Source of the DNA: Myxococcales bacterium 68-20
GTDB lineage: Bacteria; Myxococcota_A; Polyangia; Polyangiales; Polyangiaceae
Length of the DNA stretch: 64,000 nt
Assembly (NCBI GenBank): GCA_001899635.1
Contig: MKVQ01000034.1
Location: 1 to 64,000, forward strand
Reading direction: 5' to 3'
Under the pieces are notes generated by a model, which saw only the letters and a program-made list of their open reading frames with translations, ran no database searches and had not been told where the DNA came from. This document shows, piece by piece, positions 56,174-64,000 of the stretch. The position numbers were made by a program, and so were the translations under genes. Position 1 is the stretch's first letter. Each line of letters starts with the position of its first letter.

Positions 56174-56498
56174 GAACCCGTAGCAAGACGTGCGCCGACG
56201 GGCAACCCTTCATGCCCACATTGATAGTTTCCACATGTCCGCCGGGTCGCGTGGCGCGTGTCGGCGGTCTCGTTTCCGCGCTCGCTTCCGCGCTCGTGGT
56301 GCCGTCCCGGCGGCGTCCGGTATCTGGACAGGTGCTCACGCAGGTATTTTGGCAGGTATTTTGGCAGGTGCTCGAGCAGGTATTTGGGGACGCGACGTCT
56401 CTCGACAAGCCCAAGCCCACGCCGGACGCACGATCGCCCGCGTGCCTCAGTCCGACGCGAGGCGAGCACGGGTCTGGAGCGCCCCCAGCTCGGGGAGC
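56174..56498. other. intergenic region with 12-bp tandem repeats
   Basis: About 325 bases between folP and a MarR gene (both minus strand, the MarR upstream), containing the repeat at 56329-56388. The flanking sequence has no convincing gene. Confidence 0.6.
56329..56388. repeat. five 12-bp tandem repeats
   Basis: Units start with CAGGT: CAGGTGCTCACG, CAGGTATTTTGG twice, CAGGTGCTCGAG, CAGGTATTTGGG. They alternate between two forms, and a degenerate copy (GGTATCTGGA) precedes. AT content is above the surroundings. All three frames of the repeat are free of stops on at least one strand, but no gene is supported. Confidence 0.85.
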
Positions 56499-57020
56499 TC
56501 ACTCAGGCTCGCCACGCTCTCGCGTCCGTCTGGGACGAAGCGCCTGCGCCGCCTTCGTGAGCCGCCTCAGCGAGCGTACCTGGCTGTCGAGCTCACCATC
56601 GAGCGCCGAGGCAATGGCGGCCTGAGCCTTCTTCCAGATCGGGAAGCCGCGTGCGAGCGCAGCACGGCCAGGACGCGTGAGGCTGACGATGCGCTCACGA
56701 CGATCCTGTTCCCCAGGAACGAGCCTGACGTAGCCGAGGCGCTCGAGCACGGCGACATTCCGCGAGAGCGAGGACTGCTCGAGCACGAGGGTCTCGGCGA
56801 GCTCGCTGAGCGTCGGCGCCTTCTGGTCGTACCATGCGAGCGCAGCCAGAGCCGTGAACTGCGACGCCTTCAGCCCCACCTCGTCGAAGTAGCCGTCGAA
56901 GAACAGCGTCACTGCGCGCGATGCGCGACGCAGGTTGTGCCATGCACAGCTCGAGCTCATCTGCGCGCAGTCGCTCGGACTGGGCCCCGAACGAGCCGCT
57001 CTCGCCGTCTCCCTGGCCAT
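56499..57020 (-). CDS. MarR family transcriptional regulator
   Basis: A 173-residue protein with a winged helix-turn-helix (residues ~45-125): SQFTALAALAWYDQKAPTLSELAETLVLEQSSLSRNVAVLERLGYVRLVPGEQDRRERIVSLT, with the DxR wing of MarR proteins. The first ~20 residues are outside the domain and an ATG at 56960 is an alternative start. It is divergent from the acyl-CoA dehydrogenase gene, with 162 bases between, and so may regulate it. Confidence 0.92.
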   Translation of the reverse strand: MARETARAARSGPSPSDCAQMSSSCAWHNLRRASRAVTLFFDGYFDEVGLKASQFTALAALAWYDQKAPTLSELAETLVLEQSSLSRNVAVLERLGYVRLVPGEQDRRERIVSLTRPGRAALARGFPIWKKAQAAIASALDGELDSQVRSLRRLTKAAQALRPRRTRERGEPE

Positions 57021-57182
57021 GGTCCAGCCATATTCCTCGGTGTGCGGGCCGTCAAATCCGCCCGATCCAACAAATCGCGGTCTATCCGGCTCCGATCAGC
57101 TCCGATCGCGACCGCATCGTGACCGCGGAGCGCGTCGAGCGAGAGCAGCGCGCTCGCTCCGCTTTGTGCGATTCTACGGAGG

Positions 57183-58979
57183 ATGCCGCCGCCTCCCGCA
57201 ATCCCGCCCTCGAGCCCCGGTTCGGGCCCGCTCCCGACCGCCTCGGGAACCGGCGACGAGTCCTTCGCCAAGAGCTTCTTCGTCGGATCGCCTGCAGAAG
57301 GCCTCATCTTCCCGTATCCCGAGCCCTCACGCTCCGAGGTGGACGAGATCAACGGCGTCCTCGATGGCATCCGCCGCTTCGCCTCCAAGCAGATCGACGC
57401 GTCGCGTATCGATCGCGAGGAGACGATTGGTCCCGAAGTGCTCGCCGGGCTGCGAGAGCTCGGCCTGTTCGGGCTGCTCGTTCCGAAGGCTCACGGCGGC
57501 TCGGGCTTCGGGCTCACCGCCTACGCCCGCGTCATCCAGGAGCTCGCCGCGCACGACGGGTCCGTGGCGCTCACGGTCAGCGCTCACCAGTCCCTGGGGC
57601 TCGCTGCCCTGCTCTATTTCGGGAGCGAGGAGCTCAAGGCGACCTACCTGCCGCGTTGCGCGCGCGGCGAGACGCTCGCGGCCTTCGCGCTGGTCGAGGT
57701 CGGGTCGGGCAGCGACGCAGGCTCGATCCAGACGCGCGCCGATCGCGACGGCGACAGCTATGTGATCAACGGCGAGAAGATCTGGGTCACGAACGGCGGA
57801 CTGGCAGACCTCTTCACCGTCTTCGCACGCACCTCGCCGGCCGAGGACGGAGCAAAGCCCCGCCTCACGGCGTTCATCGTGGAGCGCAAGAGCGGCGCGT
57901 CGAACAGCCGGACCGAGCCCACCCTCGGGCTGCGCGGGGCGTCGACGACGAACCTGAACCTCCCGTCGGTGCGTGTGCCCAGCTCACACGTGCTCGGCGA
58001 CGTGGGACGCGGCTTCAAGGTCGCGATGGAAGTGCTGACGAGCGCGCGCCTCGCCCTCGCCTCGAGCTGCATCGGCGCGTCGAAGCGCCTGCTCCGGCTC
58101 GCGGTCGAGCGCGCCACCGAGCGCAAGACGTACGGACGGAGCATCGCCGAGTTCCCGATGGTGAAGGACAAGATCGCCTCGATGTCGGCCGACATCTTCG
58201 CGCTCGAGAGCATGACGTACCTGACGACGGGGCTCGTCGACGCAGGGCGCACGGACTTCTCGATCGAGAGCGCGATCTGCAAGGTCTTCGGCTCGGAGAC
58301 GCTGTGGCGGGTGGCGAACGAGTCCGCGCAGATCGCAGGCTCGCTCGGCTACACGCAGAATGCGCCGTGGGAGCGCATGATCCGCGATGCGCGCGCGGCG
58401 ATGGTGTTCGAGGGCACCAACGAGATCCTGCGCTGCTTCATCGCGCTCTCCGGGATGCAGGGCCCCGGGCTCGCGCTCTCCGGCTCGGGGCTGCTCGAGG
58501 ACGTGTCGAAGGCGATGCGCGAGCCGATCAAGGGCTTCGGACTCCTCAGCGATTTCGCTTTGCGAAAGGCACGGAGCGTCCTCTCGCGCGATCGGCTCAC
58601 ACGCGTGCACCCGATCCTCTCTCGCGAAGCGGCGCTGGTGATCACCTACGCGCAGCACCTCGCCCGATGCGTGGACCAGGCTCTACGCCGTCACGGCAAG
58701 AACATCGCCGAGATGCAGTACACGCAGAAGCGCATCGCCGACATCGCGATCGACCTGTACGCCGTCTCGAGCTGCCTCGCACGGACCACGCGCTCGATCG
58801 AGAAGCGCGGCGAGGAAGGGGCACGCCGCGAGATCGACCTGCTCACGATGTTCGCGCGGGCAGCCGACAAGCGCCTCGCCGAGAACGTCGCCTCGTTCGA
58901 CGACAACGACGACGAGCTCCGGAAGGCGATCGCCCACAAGGCCTGCGCCGACGGCGGCTACCCGCTCGACATCCTCTGA
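57183..58979 (+). CDS. acyl-CoA dehydrogenase (VLCAD/ACAD9-like)
   Basis: A 598-residue flavoprotein that oxidises acyl-CoA at the alpha-beta bond. It has the N-terminal helical, beta-barrel (FALVEVGSGSDAGSIQTRA) and C-terminal domains, with the catalytic-glutamate region FEGTNEILR. A ~150-residue C-terminal extension beyond the usual ~380-residue core and a Pro-rich N-terminus match very-long-chain/ACAD9 types. A divergent MarR regulator sits upstream, consistent with a fatty-acid-responsive pair. Confidence 0.93.
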   Translation: MPPPPAIPPSSPGSGPLPTASGTGDESFAKSFFVGSPAEGLIFPYPEPSRSEVDEINGVLDGIRRFASKQIDASRIDREETIGPEVLAGLRELGLFGLLVPKAHGGSGFGLTAYARVIQELAAHDGSVALTVSAHQSLGLAALLYFGSEELKATYLPRCARGETLAAFALVEVGSGSDAGSIQTRADRDGDSYVINGEKIWVTNGGLADLFTVFARTSPAEDGAKPRLTAFIVERKSGASNSRTEPTLGLRGASTTNLNLPSVRVPSSHVLGDVGRGFKVAMEVLTSARLALASSCIGASKRLLRLAVERATERKTYGRSIAEFPMVKDKIASMSADIFALESMTYLTTGLVDAGRTDFSIESAICKVFGSETLWRVANESAQIAGSLGYTQNAPWERMIRDARAAMVFEGTNEILRCFIALSGMQGPGLALSGSGLLEDVSKAMREPIKGFGLLSDFALRKARSVLSRDRLTRVHPILSREAALVITYAQHLARCVDQALRRHGKNIAEMQYTQKRIADIAIDLYAVSSCLARTTRSIEKRGEEGARREIDLLTMFARAADKRLAENVASFDDNDDELRKAIAHKACADGGYPLDIL

Positions 58980-58985
58980 TAGACA

Positions 58986-59002
58986 TTCGCCCGTCGGGCG
59001 AA
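58986..59002 (+). terminator. hairpin after the acyl-CoA dehydrogenase gene
   Basis: TTCGCCC-GTC-GGGCGAA, a perfect 7-bp stem with a 3-base loop, seven bases after the stop codon. There is no T-tract following, so termination is possible only. Confidence 0.4.
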
Positions 59003-59236
59003 GGGCTCGTGGCTTCAGGCTTCAGGGCGAGACTCGAGGGAGATCTCGCCTCACGCCTGAAAGCACGACGTGGGTTTCCATCGCGAACGAAGCAGGAGCG
59101 AGAGTCAGCCGAGACCGTAGTGGCGAGCGGGATGCCAAGCCGCACGTCGGAGGGCGAGGATACCGATCAACGTCGGTAACATTGCTCCTTTCGATGCCCC
59201 CATGACCACGGGGTTGGACTGCGGTTAGGATCGCTC

Positions 59237-60544
59237 GTGATGCTTCGATCGTCCTGGAAGTCCGTCGCCTTCGGTGTGGGCCTGGCGTCGATCGCTGCTG
59301 CGAGCTGCGCGAGCGGCGAAGGACAGTGCCGCTACAACAGCGATTGCTTGGGCGCGTATTGCCACGAGGGCGCGTGCAAGAAAGACTGCGTGGATTCGAC
59401 GCTGGACTGTCCCCGCGGATACACCTGCAGCTTGACGGCGCAGTGCGTGCCGGCGGACGGCGACGGTACGCCCGGGGAGAAGCCGCAGGCCGACGCCGGG
59501 CCGGAAGGCCCCGACGGCAACGCACCGGACGGCGGGCCCGGCCCCGGCCCCGACAGCGGCACGACCACGGTAAACAGGGCGCTACTCGACGCCTGCACGA
59601 ACGACAGCCAGTGCAGCTCCGGCCTCTGCAAGCCGTATTACACCGGCGGGCCCTCGCGCTGCACCAAGTCGTGCAGCTCGAACGCCGACTGCATGCAAAA
59701 CGCACGATGTATCGTTCTCGGCGGGCAGTCGGTCTGCGTGGGGAACGACGTCGGACGCGACTGCAACCTCGCGACGGATTGCAGCTTCGCCTGCCTCACC
59801 GCGCAGCGCTACTGCACGGCGTCCTGCACGACTGCGTCGGACTGCCCGAACGGCTACGGCTGCATGCCCGTCGGAACACCGGCGCAGAGGGTTTGTGTGA
59901 AGGCGGCGGCCCCGTGTGGGCCAGGCGACACCGGCGCTTGCATCGCTTCCTCGGCGTGCGACCAGACCGGGCTCGTCTCGTCGTGCACGCTTGCGTGCAG
60001 CTCGGCCGCCGACTGCCCGCAGCGCGCGCAAGGGCTCGCGCCCTGGTACTGCGACGGCGTCTGCCGGCGGCCGGCGGATGTTTACGGTCCGCTCGGGAAC
60101 GGTGAGCCGGCGGAGTATGCGTGCAATGCGTCGAGTACGGTCATCTCGATTTGCAATGACGCACAGCACATGAACTTCGGGGCGTTCACGGTGCCGAACC
60201 CGCCTGCGGTGAGCTGTGCGGCGGCGACGACCACGCCCGGCGCCGCCGGTGACGTCTGCGTGGATTCCTGTCGATACAGCGGAGGCTGCACGTTCGGTCA
60301 TGCCTGCACGGCCCTCGGTGGCGTCGGCGGCCAGCGCATCGGCCTCTGCTTGCCCTCGCTCGGGAATGGCGAGGTCGGCACGTCGTGTACGACGGACGGA
60401 GACTGCTTCTTTGGCTATTGCAACCGCAACACCAGCAAGTGCTCCCGCGACTGTACTGTAGATGGCCTGTGCCCGACGGGCTCGACGTGCGTGGCAGGGA
60501 CCGCGCCCAACGTCGAAGGCCGCGTGTTCAAACGATGCGAGTGA
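59237..60544 (+). CDS. cysteine-rich surface lipoprotein
   Basis: A 435-residue exported protein with a signal peptide and lipobox-like AAASC around residue 24. It contains many paired cysteines in EGF-like or Cys-rich modules (CRYNSDCLGAYCHEGACKKDC, CTNDSQCSSGLC, CSSAADC, CTTDGDCFFGYC), and a Pro/Gly/Asp linker at ~75-110. The modules recur through the length. It should form a disulfide-rich surface protein; ligand unknown. GTG at 59237 is used and the next codon is ATG. Confidence 0.82.
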   Translation: MMLRSSWKSVAFGVGLASIAAASCASGEGQCRYNSDCLGAYCHEGACKKDCVDSTLDCPRGYTCSLTAQCVPADGDGTPGEKPQADAGPEGPDGNAPDGGPGPGPDSGTTTVNRALLDACTNDSQCSSGLCKPYYTGGPSRCTKSCSSNADCMQNARCIVLGGQSVCVGNDVGRDCNLATDCSFACLTAQRYCTASCTTASDCPNGYGCMPVGTPAQRVCVKAAAPCGPGDTGACIASSACDQTGLVSSCTLACSSAADCPQRAQGLAPWYCDGVCRRPADVYGPLGNGEPAEYACNASSTVISICNDAQHMNFGAFTVPNPPAVSCAAATTTPGAAGDVCVDSCRYSGGCTFGHACTALGGVGGQRIGLCLPSLGNGEVGTSCTTDGDCFFGYCNRNTSKCSRDCTVDGLCPTGSTCVAGTAPNVEGRVFKRCE

Positions 60545-60563
60545 GGCCCGCTGAATGCGCGAG

Positions 60564-61196
60564 TCAGTACGTGCACTGGTCGCGGCGCCAGACGTGCGAG
60601 ACCTTGTCGCCGGTGAAGCGCACGCAGAACGCGGGGTAGAGCAAGTCGAACGATCCCTGCTCCGCGCGCGGAAGCCACGACTGCGGGCGCCCGGCGACAG
60701 CCGTCACCTCGCGCCGAGTCATGCCGGTCTTCACGCCGCGCGTGCCGATCTCGTACTCACGGACGACGCTGGTCACTCCGAGCGCGCGCTCCGCTTCGCG
60801 CGAGCGCTTCACGCGCAGACGTCGCTGCGCCACGTAGCGTGGACGCTGCGCGCTCTTCGGCTCGTATCGAGCGACGACGAAGTCGAGGTTGGTTCCGTCG
60901 AATGCGTGGAAGAACCAGCGCGGGTGCCCCGCCCGCCCGTAGGCGATGTTGAACTCGATCTCCACCGCCTCGCGCGTCTGCACCGCGGTGTGGAGATCGA
61001 CGTCGACGAACGAGACGATGTCGAAGTTCTCGAGCCCCACGTGAACGAGCTCGTTCGGGACGACATGGCGACCGACGCGCCCGCTCGCCTTGGGCGCGCA
61101 GCCGTTCGCGCACAGGAGCACGCCGACGGCGATGGCGGTCTTGAGCGCCGCGGCGATGGCGCCCGAAGTGAACCGGCTCACGATGACCTTGGCCAC
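60564..61196 (-). CDS. lipoprotein with SmpA/BamE-like C-terminus
   Basis: A 210-residue exported protein with signal and lipobox-like CANGC near residue 33. The C-terminal ~50 residues (VKTGMTRREVTAVAGRPQSW...FCVRFTGDKVSHVW) resemble the BamE/SmpA fold, whose GMT..EV...GxP pattern is characteristic. The central region has no clear match. It could associate with the outer membrane. It is convergent with the Cys-rich gene. Confidence 0.7.
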   Translation of the reverse strand: MAKVIVSRFTSGAIAAALKTAIAVGVLLCANGCAPKASGRVGRHVVPNELVHVGLENFDIVSFVDVDLHTAVQTREAVEIEFNIAYGRAGHPRWFFHAFDGTNLDFVVARYEPKSAQRPRYVAQRRLRVKRSREAERALGVTSVVREYEIGTRGVKTGMTRREVTAVAGRPQSWLPRAEQGSFDLLYPAFCVRFTGDKVSHVWRRDQCTY

Positions 61197-61292
61197 TTCT
61201 CCTAAACGTGGCCTGCGAACCGGCGCTCGTCGAGGACAAACGGAGCGGCGCCTCCAAGCTCTGCCGAAGGGTCGAGCGCGCCCGGCCGGCGC

Positions 61293-62351
61293 TCAACGCA
61301 CGCGGAACGAGGCGACGCTCTCCCCGGCCTGACGCCCACGGGTCTCCTCCGTCAGGTTCGGGCGAAAGTCCCGATACGACATCGTGACGAAGCGAAGCGG
61401 GGTGGCGTAGATGCACGCGGCGACGAAGAAGGCGCCCGACGGGGAAGAGCCGCTCCACCGCGCCTGCGTCGTGTGATCGGCCTCGAGGAAGCGCACCTCG
61501 GTGAAGCGGCAGTCTGCGCCCGCCTCGGCGCGGATGTCGGCCATCTGCTCCTGGACCTTGCGCCCGATCGCATCCTGCCGCTCGTCGGGATCGAGCTTCT
61601 CGGGCAACGGGGTGACGGTCACGAGGATCTGCCGCTCGCCGGTCACCTCGAGGAACTCGAACTCGTTCGGTCCGAGCTCGCTCTCGTTCCACGAGCCGAG
61701 GAGGGCGATCTTGAACTCCGGGCGAGCGAAGCGGGAGACGCGGCGCGAGAGCTCGAGGGACCCGAGATCGCTCGGAGCGAGGATCGCGGTGAGCTCCGTC
61801 GGAGGCGGACCGAGCTCGTACGCGTAGCGGCTGGCGTTGAGGCCGTTCTCGTCGACTTGCGCGCGGTCGGCTCCTGCACGGATGAGCACGCGGACCGTCT
61901 CGACGAGGTGTCCGCGCGCGGCCTGCATCAGCGCGGTGGTGCCGTACCGGTTGGCGCGGCACGGGCTGGCCCCGGCCTTGAGGAGGACGATCACCGCTTC
62001 GACGAGGCCATGACGCGCGCAGAGCATCAGCGCGTCGTTGCCTTCCTTGTTGGCGAGGTTCGGATCGGCGCCACGCGCGATGAGCAGCTCGACGCCCGCG
62101 ATCTCCCGCGTCGTCCGGGCGAACGCACACGCCGCGAGGAGCGCCGTCATTCCGTCCGGAGCCGGCAGGTCGATCGTCGCGCCGCAGTCGATGAGCGACG
62201 TCATGACTTCGACGCGGCCGGTCATCGCCGCCATCATCAGGGTCGTGACGCCGTCTTCGCGTCGCCAGTCGGGATCCGCGCCGTCGGCGACGAGCCGCGA
62301 GATGTGGTCTGCACGTCCGAGCTGCGCGTAGAGCAGCAGGTCTTCGGACAT
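61293..62351 (-). CDS. ankyrin-repeat protein
   Basis: A 352-residue cytoplasmic protein. Residues ~1-175 carry five ankyrin repeats (ALxLAARxGHxExVxxLLxxGADP-like: GVTTLMMAAMTGRVEVMTSLIDCGATIDLP, GNDALMLCARHGLVEAVIVLLKAGASP, GTTALMQAARGHLVETVRVLIRAGAD). The remainder (~195-352) is an alpha/beta region of unknown type with FEFLEVTGERQILVTVTPLPE. It may be a protein-interaction partner of neighbours; the next upstream gene ends six bases away and is probably cotranscribed. Confidence 0.85.
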   Translation of the reverse strand: MSEDLLLYAQLGRADHISRLVADGADPDWRREDGVTTLMMAAMTGRVEVMTSLIDCGATIDLPAPDGMTALLAACAFARTTREIAGVELLIARGADPNLANKEGNDALMLCARHGLVEAVIVLLKAGASPCRANRYGTTALMQAARGHLVETVRVLIRAGADRAQVDENGLNASRYAYELGPPPTELTAILAPSDLGSLELSRRVSRFARPEFKIALLGSWNESELGPNEFEFLEVTGERQILVTVTPLPEKLDPDERQDAIGRKVQEQMADIRAEAGADCRFTEVRFLEADHTTQARWSGSSPSGAFFVAACIYATPLRFVTMSYRDFRPNLTEETRGRQAGESVASFRVR

Positions 62352-62357
62352 GGCGCT

Positions 62358-63584
62358 TCAACCTGGGCCGGGGCGACGATCCGCCGGATGCTCTTCGAGA
62401 GAAGACGACACGACCCGTGCCGCGCATTCGGCCGCGCGGGCGATCGACGCTGCCCTCGGGTCTTCGAGCACGATCGGCCTCGTGCCATCCGGCGTCCACT
62501 GGACGAGCCCGGACGGGGATGCGGTCTCGAGCGCAGGCGAGTGGGCGAGCGGAACGAGCTCGCCTCCGTCCATGATGCCGATCGCGATCCGGACGATCGC
62601 GTTCTCGGGGAGATCGCGCAGCACGAGCTCACCGGCGGTCGGATTGCATGCGACGTCGTGCGTCGTTCGCTCGGGCCCGTCCCAGGTCGGCACGAAGACA
62701 GCCGCGCGGACGAAGAAGAAGGCCTCCTCGGCGATCCGTCGCACCTCGGGTGTGAGCCGCCACCAGACGTAGAAGCTCCCGTGCCCGAGCGGGATCGCGA
62801 TGCACTCCGTCTGCACGACCGCGCGCGGGAGGGTCGCCGGTTCGGACGCGCGCGCCGTCTCGGGCTCGGGCTCGGGCTCGGGCTCGGCCTCAGGCTCGGA
62901 CTCGGGCTCGGCCTCGGCTGCGTGTGCCTCTTCCACGGCCGGGGGCGCGGGCTCGAGCTCCGCGCTCACCGCGACCGCCTCTGCGGCCGGCGTCGCCGCT
63001 TCCCCGTTCAATTCGCTCGAGGCGGTCGAGGCCGGCAGCGCGCCCGTCTCGTCCGCGCCCGGTGAACTGACCCCGAGGTGCGCGCCAATCTCGTCGCTGG
63101 CGGGCTCCTCCGCCTCCGGAGGAACCGGGGCGCGCGGCAGGATGTAGTCCACGGCCTCGAGCTTCTCGAGGAGCGCCCGCGCAGCTCCGTGCTCCGGCTC
63201 GGTGTCGAGCACCCGCAAGAGCGTCTCGATGGCGCGAAGCTTGTGACCCTGCGCAGCGTAGATCTCCGCGAGCGTGACCGTGGGCACCGCCTGCGGCTCG
63301 GGCCGCGGGACCTGCGGGAGCGAGGTGCCGAGCGCTGCGCGGAGCCGATCGGCCGCGTCCGGCAGATGCAGCCCGCGCTCGACGACCCGGGAGAGCAGAT
63401 CGCGCGCGATGCCGAAGAAGCCGCGGCTCCTCTTGAGCTGCGTCGGATCGACGGAGGGTTCGAGCCGGAGCAGCTCGTCGATGAGCTCCGGCCGCGTGAG
63501 GACACGGGCTCGCCGAACACCTGCCGCTTGCGCACGCAGGATCAGGCCTTCGCGATCGAGACGCTCGAGCTCTGCGCGATCCAT
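62358..63584 (-). CDS. TPR-like protein with Glu/Pro-rich linker and DUF4912-like C-terminus
   Basis: A 408-residue protein. The N-terminus has a SAP/Rho-N-like helical segment (LILRAQAAGVRRARVLTRPELIDELLRL), then a TPR-like motif (VTLAEIYAAQGHKLRAIETLLRVLDTEPEHGAARALLEKLE), then an acidic EPEPEPE linker encoded by CTCGGG-type 6-bp repeats (about 62860-62920). The C-terminal ~130 residues (GSFYVWWRLTPE...) resemble DUF4912-type domains, by eye. ATG 63584 directly precedes the N-terminal domain. Function unknown. Confidence 0.7.
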   Translation of the reverse strand: MDRAELERLDREGLILRAQAAGVRRARVLTRPELIDELLRLEPSVDPTQLKRSRGFFGIARDLLSRVVERGLHLPDAADRLRAALGTSLPQVPRPEPQAVPTVTLAEIYAAQGHKLRAIETLLRVLDTEPEHGAARALLEKLEAVDYILPRAPVPPEAEEPASDEIGAHLGVSSPGADETGALPASTASSELNGEAATPAAEAVAVSAELEPAPPAVEEAHAAEAEPESEPEAEPEPEPEPETARASEPATLPRAVVQTECIAIPLGHGSFYVWWRLTPEVRRIAEEAFFFVRAAVFVPTWDGPERTTHDVACNPTAGELVLRDLPENAIVRIAIGIMDGGELVPLAHSPALETASPSGLVQWTPDGTRPIVLEDPRAASIARAAECAARVVSSSLEEHPADRRPGPG

Positions 63585-63703
63585 CTGGATGCTCTCGTCG
63601 TACCCGGTTTGTCGGGCCCGAACCACCCTGATCGGGCGGGCGAAGCGCTCTCGAGGGCCGCCCCGGCCCCCCTCGGGTCGTTCCGGGGGTCGGTGACCGG
63701 GGC

Positions 63704-64000
63704 TCAGGGCCGGGCGTTCACCTGAACCGAGGCGACGTAGTCATAGGTCCCGCTCTCCTGGACGCTGGCGAAGAGCTGGACGTCGTAGGTCCCAGTCGCG
63801 GGAAAATCGCAGCGGGCCCGGGTGTGGAAGTCGCTCTCGCAGCGGACGCGAGGCCCACCGCTCCCGGCCCCCTTCGCCTCGAACTGCACGAGCAGGAACA
63901 CGTTGTTGGGGTTCGCCAGCGTGAGCTCCAACGAGCCGCTGGCCGAGACCTGCGACCGATCGGGCGACCGGAGCTCGAGGCCGTGAGCAATGAAGGCGGG
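63704..64000 (-). CDS. 3' end of an unknown gene, truncated at window edge
   Basis: The last 98 codons of a gene running off the right edge; no in-frame stop occurs up to position 64000. The visible part is a beta-sandwich-like domain (SGSLELTLANPNNVFLLVQFEAKG...GTYDVQLFASVQESGTYDYVASVQVNARP), as found at the C-termini of exported transglutaminase-like and other surface proteins. An internal TTG at 63931 should not be taken as the start because the frame continues. Confidence 0.7.
   Translation of the reverse strand, partial: PAFIAHGLELRSPDRSQVSASGSLELTLANPNNVFLLVQFEAKGAGSGGPRVRCESDFHTRARCDFPATGTYDVQLFASVQESGTYDYVASVQVNARP

Noticed and set aside
56329-56388. CRISPR array at the CAGGT repeats
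   Set aside because: Units are contiguous with no spacers, too short, and no cas genes are present.
55788-56420. Cysteine-every-fourth-residue protein (STCQNTCQNTC) over the 12-bp repeat
   Set aside because: The pattern is forced by the 12-bp repeat, and the frame then runs into folP antiframe sequence without a domain.

Overview
The window looks like chromosomal DNA from a high-GC Gram-negative bacterium of the Myxococcota (Polyangia-like). The reasons are the density of Ser/Thr protein kinases, PEGA and TPR proteins and cysteine-rich lipoproteins (DUF4215-type CDDGN repeats), a FolP-CdaA-YbbR cluster beside Mla and Lol components of a double-membrane cell, and a complete Alternative Complex III / caa3 oxidase operon. 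The family-level phylum call is inference: the only taxonomic marker is the first ~65 bases of a 16S rRNA gene at the left edge.

Layout. 1-410: 16S 5' end (minus) and its leader/promoter region. 411-7250: fibro-slime lipoprotein, stand-alone LigD-type polymerase, TetR plus DUF3089 hydrolase pair with a palindromic operator, and ATP-dependent PEP carboxykinase. 7253-15394: a tightly packed minus-strand run, starting with a Ser/Thr kinase and continuing through a small lipoprotein, an orphan PstS-like binding protein, a TPR/PEGA membrane protein, an exported DUF2252 protein, an outer-membrane barrel and a lamin-tail lipoprotein; most joints are 4-bp stop/start overlaps. 15597-20161: MATE transporter, then a convergent two-gene module of a gluzincin-type metalloprotease and a ComEC-like metallo-beta-lactamase-fold protein. 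20590-23973: universal stress protein and an Mla lipid-transport operon (STAS-MlaE, MlaF, MlaD). 24399-32523: small lipoprotein, LysR regulator, large beta-propeller/di-heme cytochrome, SDR and GH15 enzyme.

32720-44418: the respiratory operon actABCDEF, a 151-residue single-helix protein, coxB (fused to cytochrome c), coxA (type A2), coxC and coxD. It should pass electrons from quinol through Alternative Complex III straight to a caa3-type oxidase. It is interrupted between coxB and coxA by a 249-bp inverted-repeat element. 44509-50420: three lipoproteins, a membrane protein built from three repeated hairpins, an HtrA protease, a PP2C phosphatase and LolD. 50436-56173: a large Ser/Thr kinase, a second copy of the inverted-repeat element family, and folP-cdaA-ybbR for c-di-AMP synthesis. 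56499-64000: MarR regulator, acyl-CoA dehydrogenase, cysteine-rich and other lipoproteins, ankyrin protein, TPR-like protein, and the 3' end of an unknown gene.

The observations most worth a second look are the interspersed hairpin repeat family (41516-41764 and 52742-52897), the protease plus MBL module, the paired palindrome TACAGCGCAAC-N3-GTTGCGCTG upstream of two unrelated genes, the kinase-led exported-protein operon, and several 12-bp-period tandem repeats. No tRNA, CRISPR array, prophage, transposase or origin was seen.
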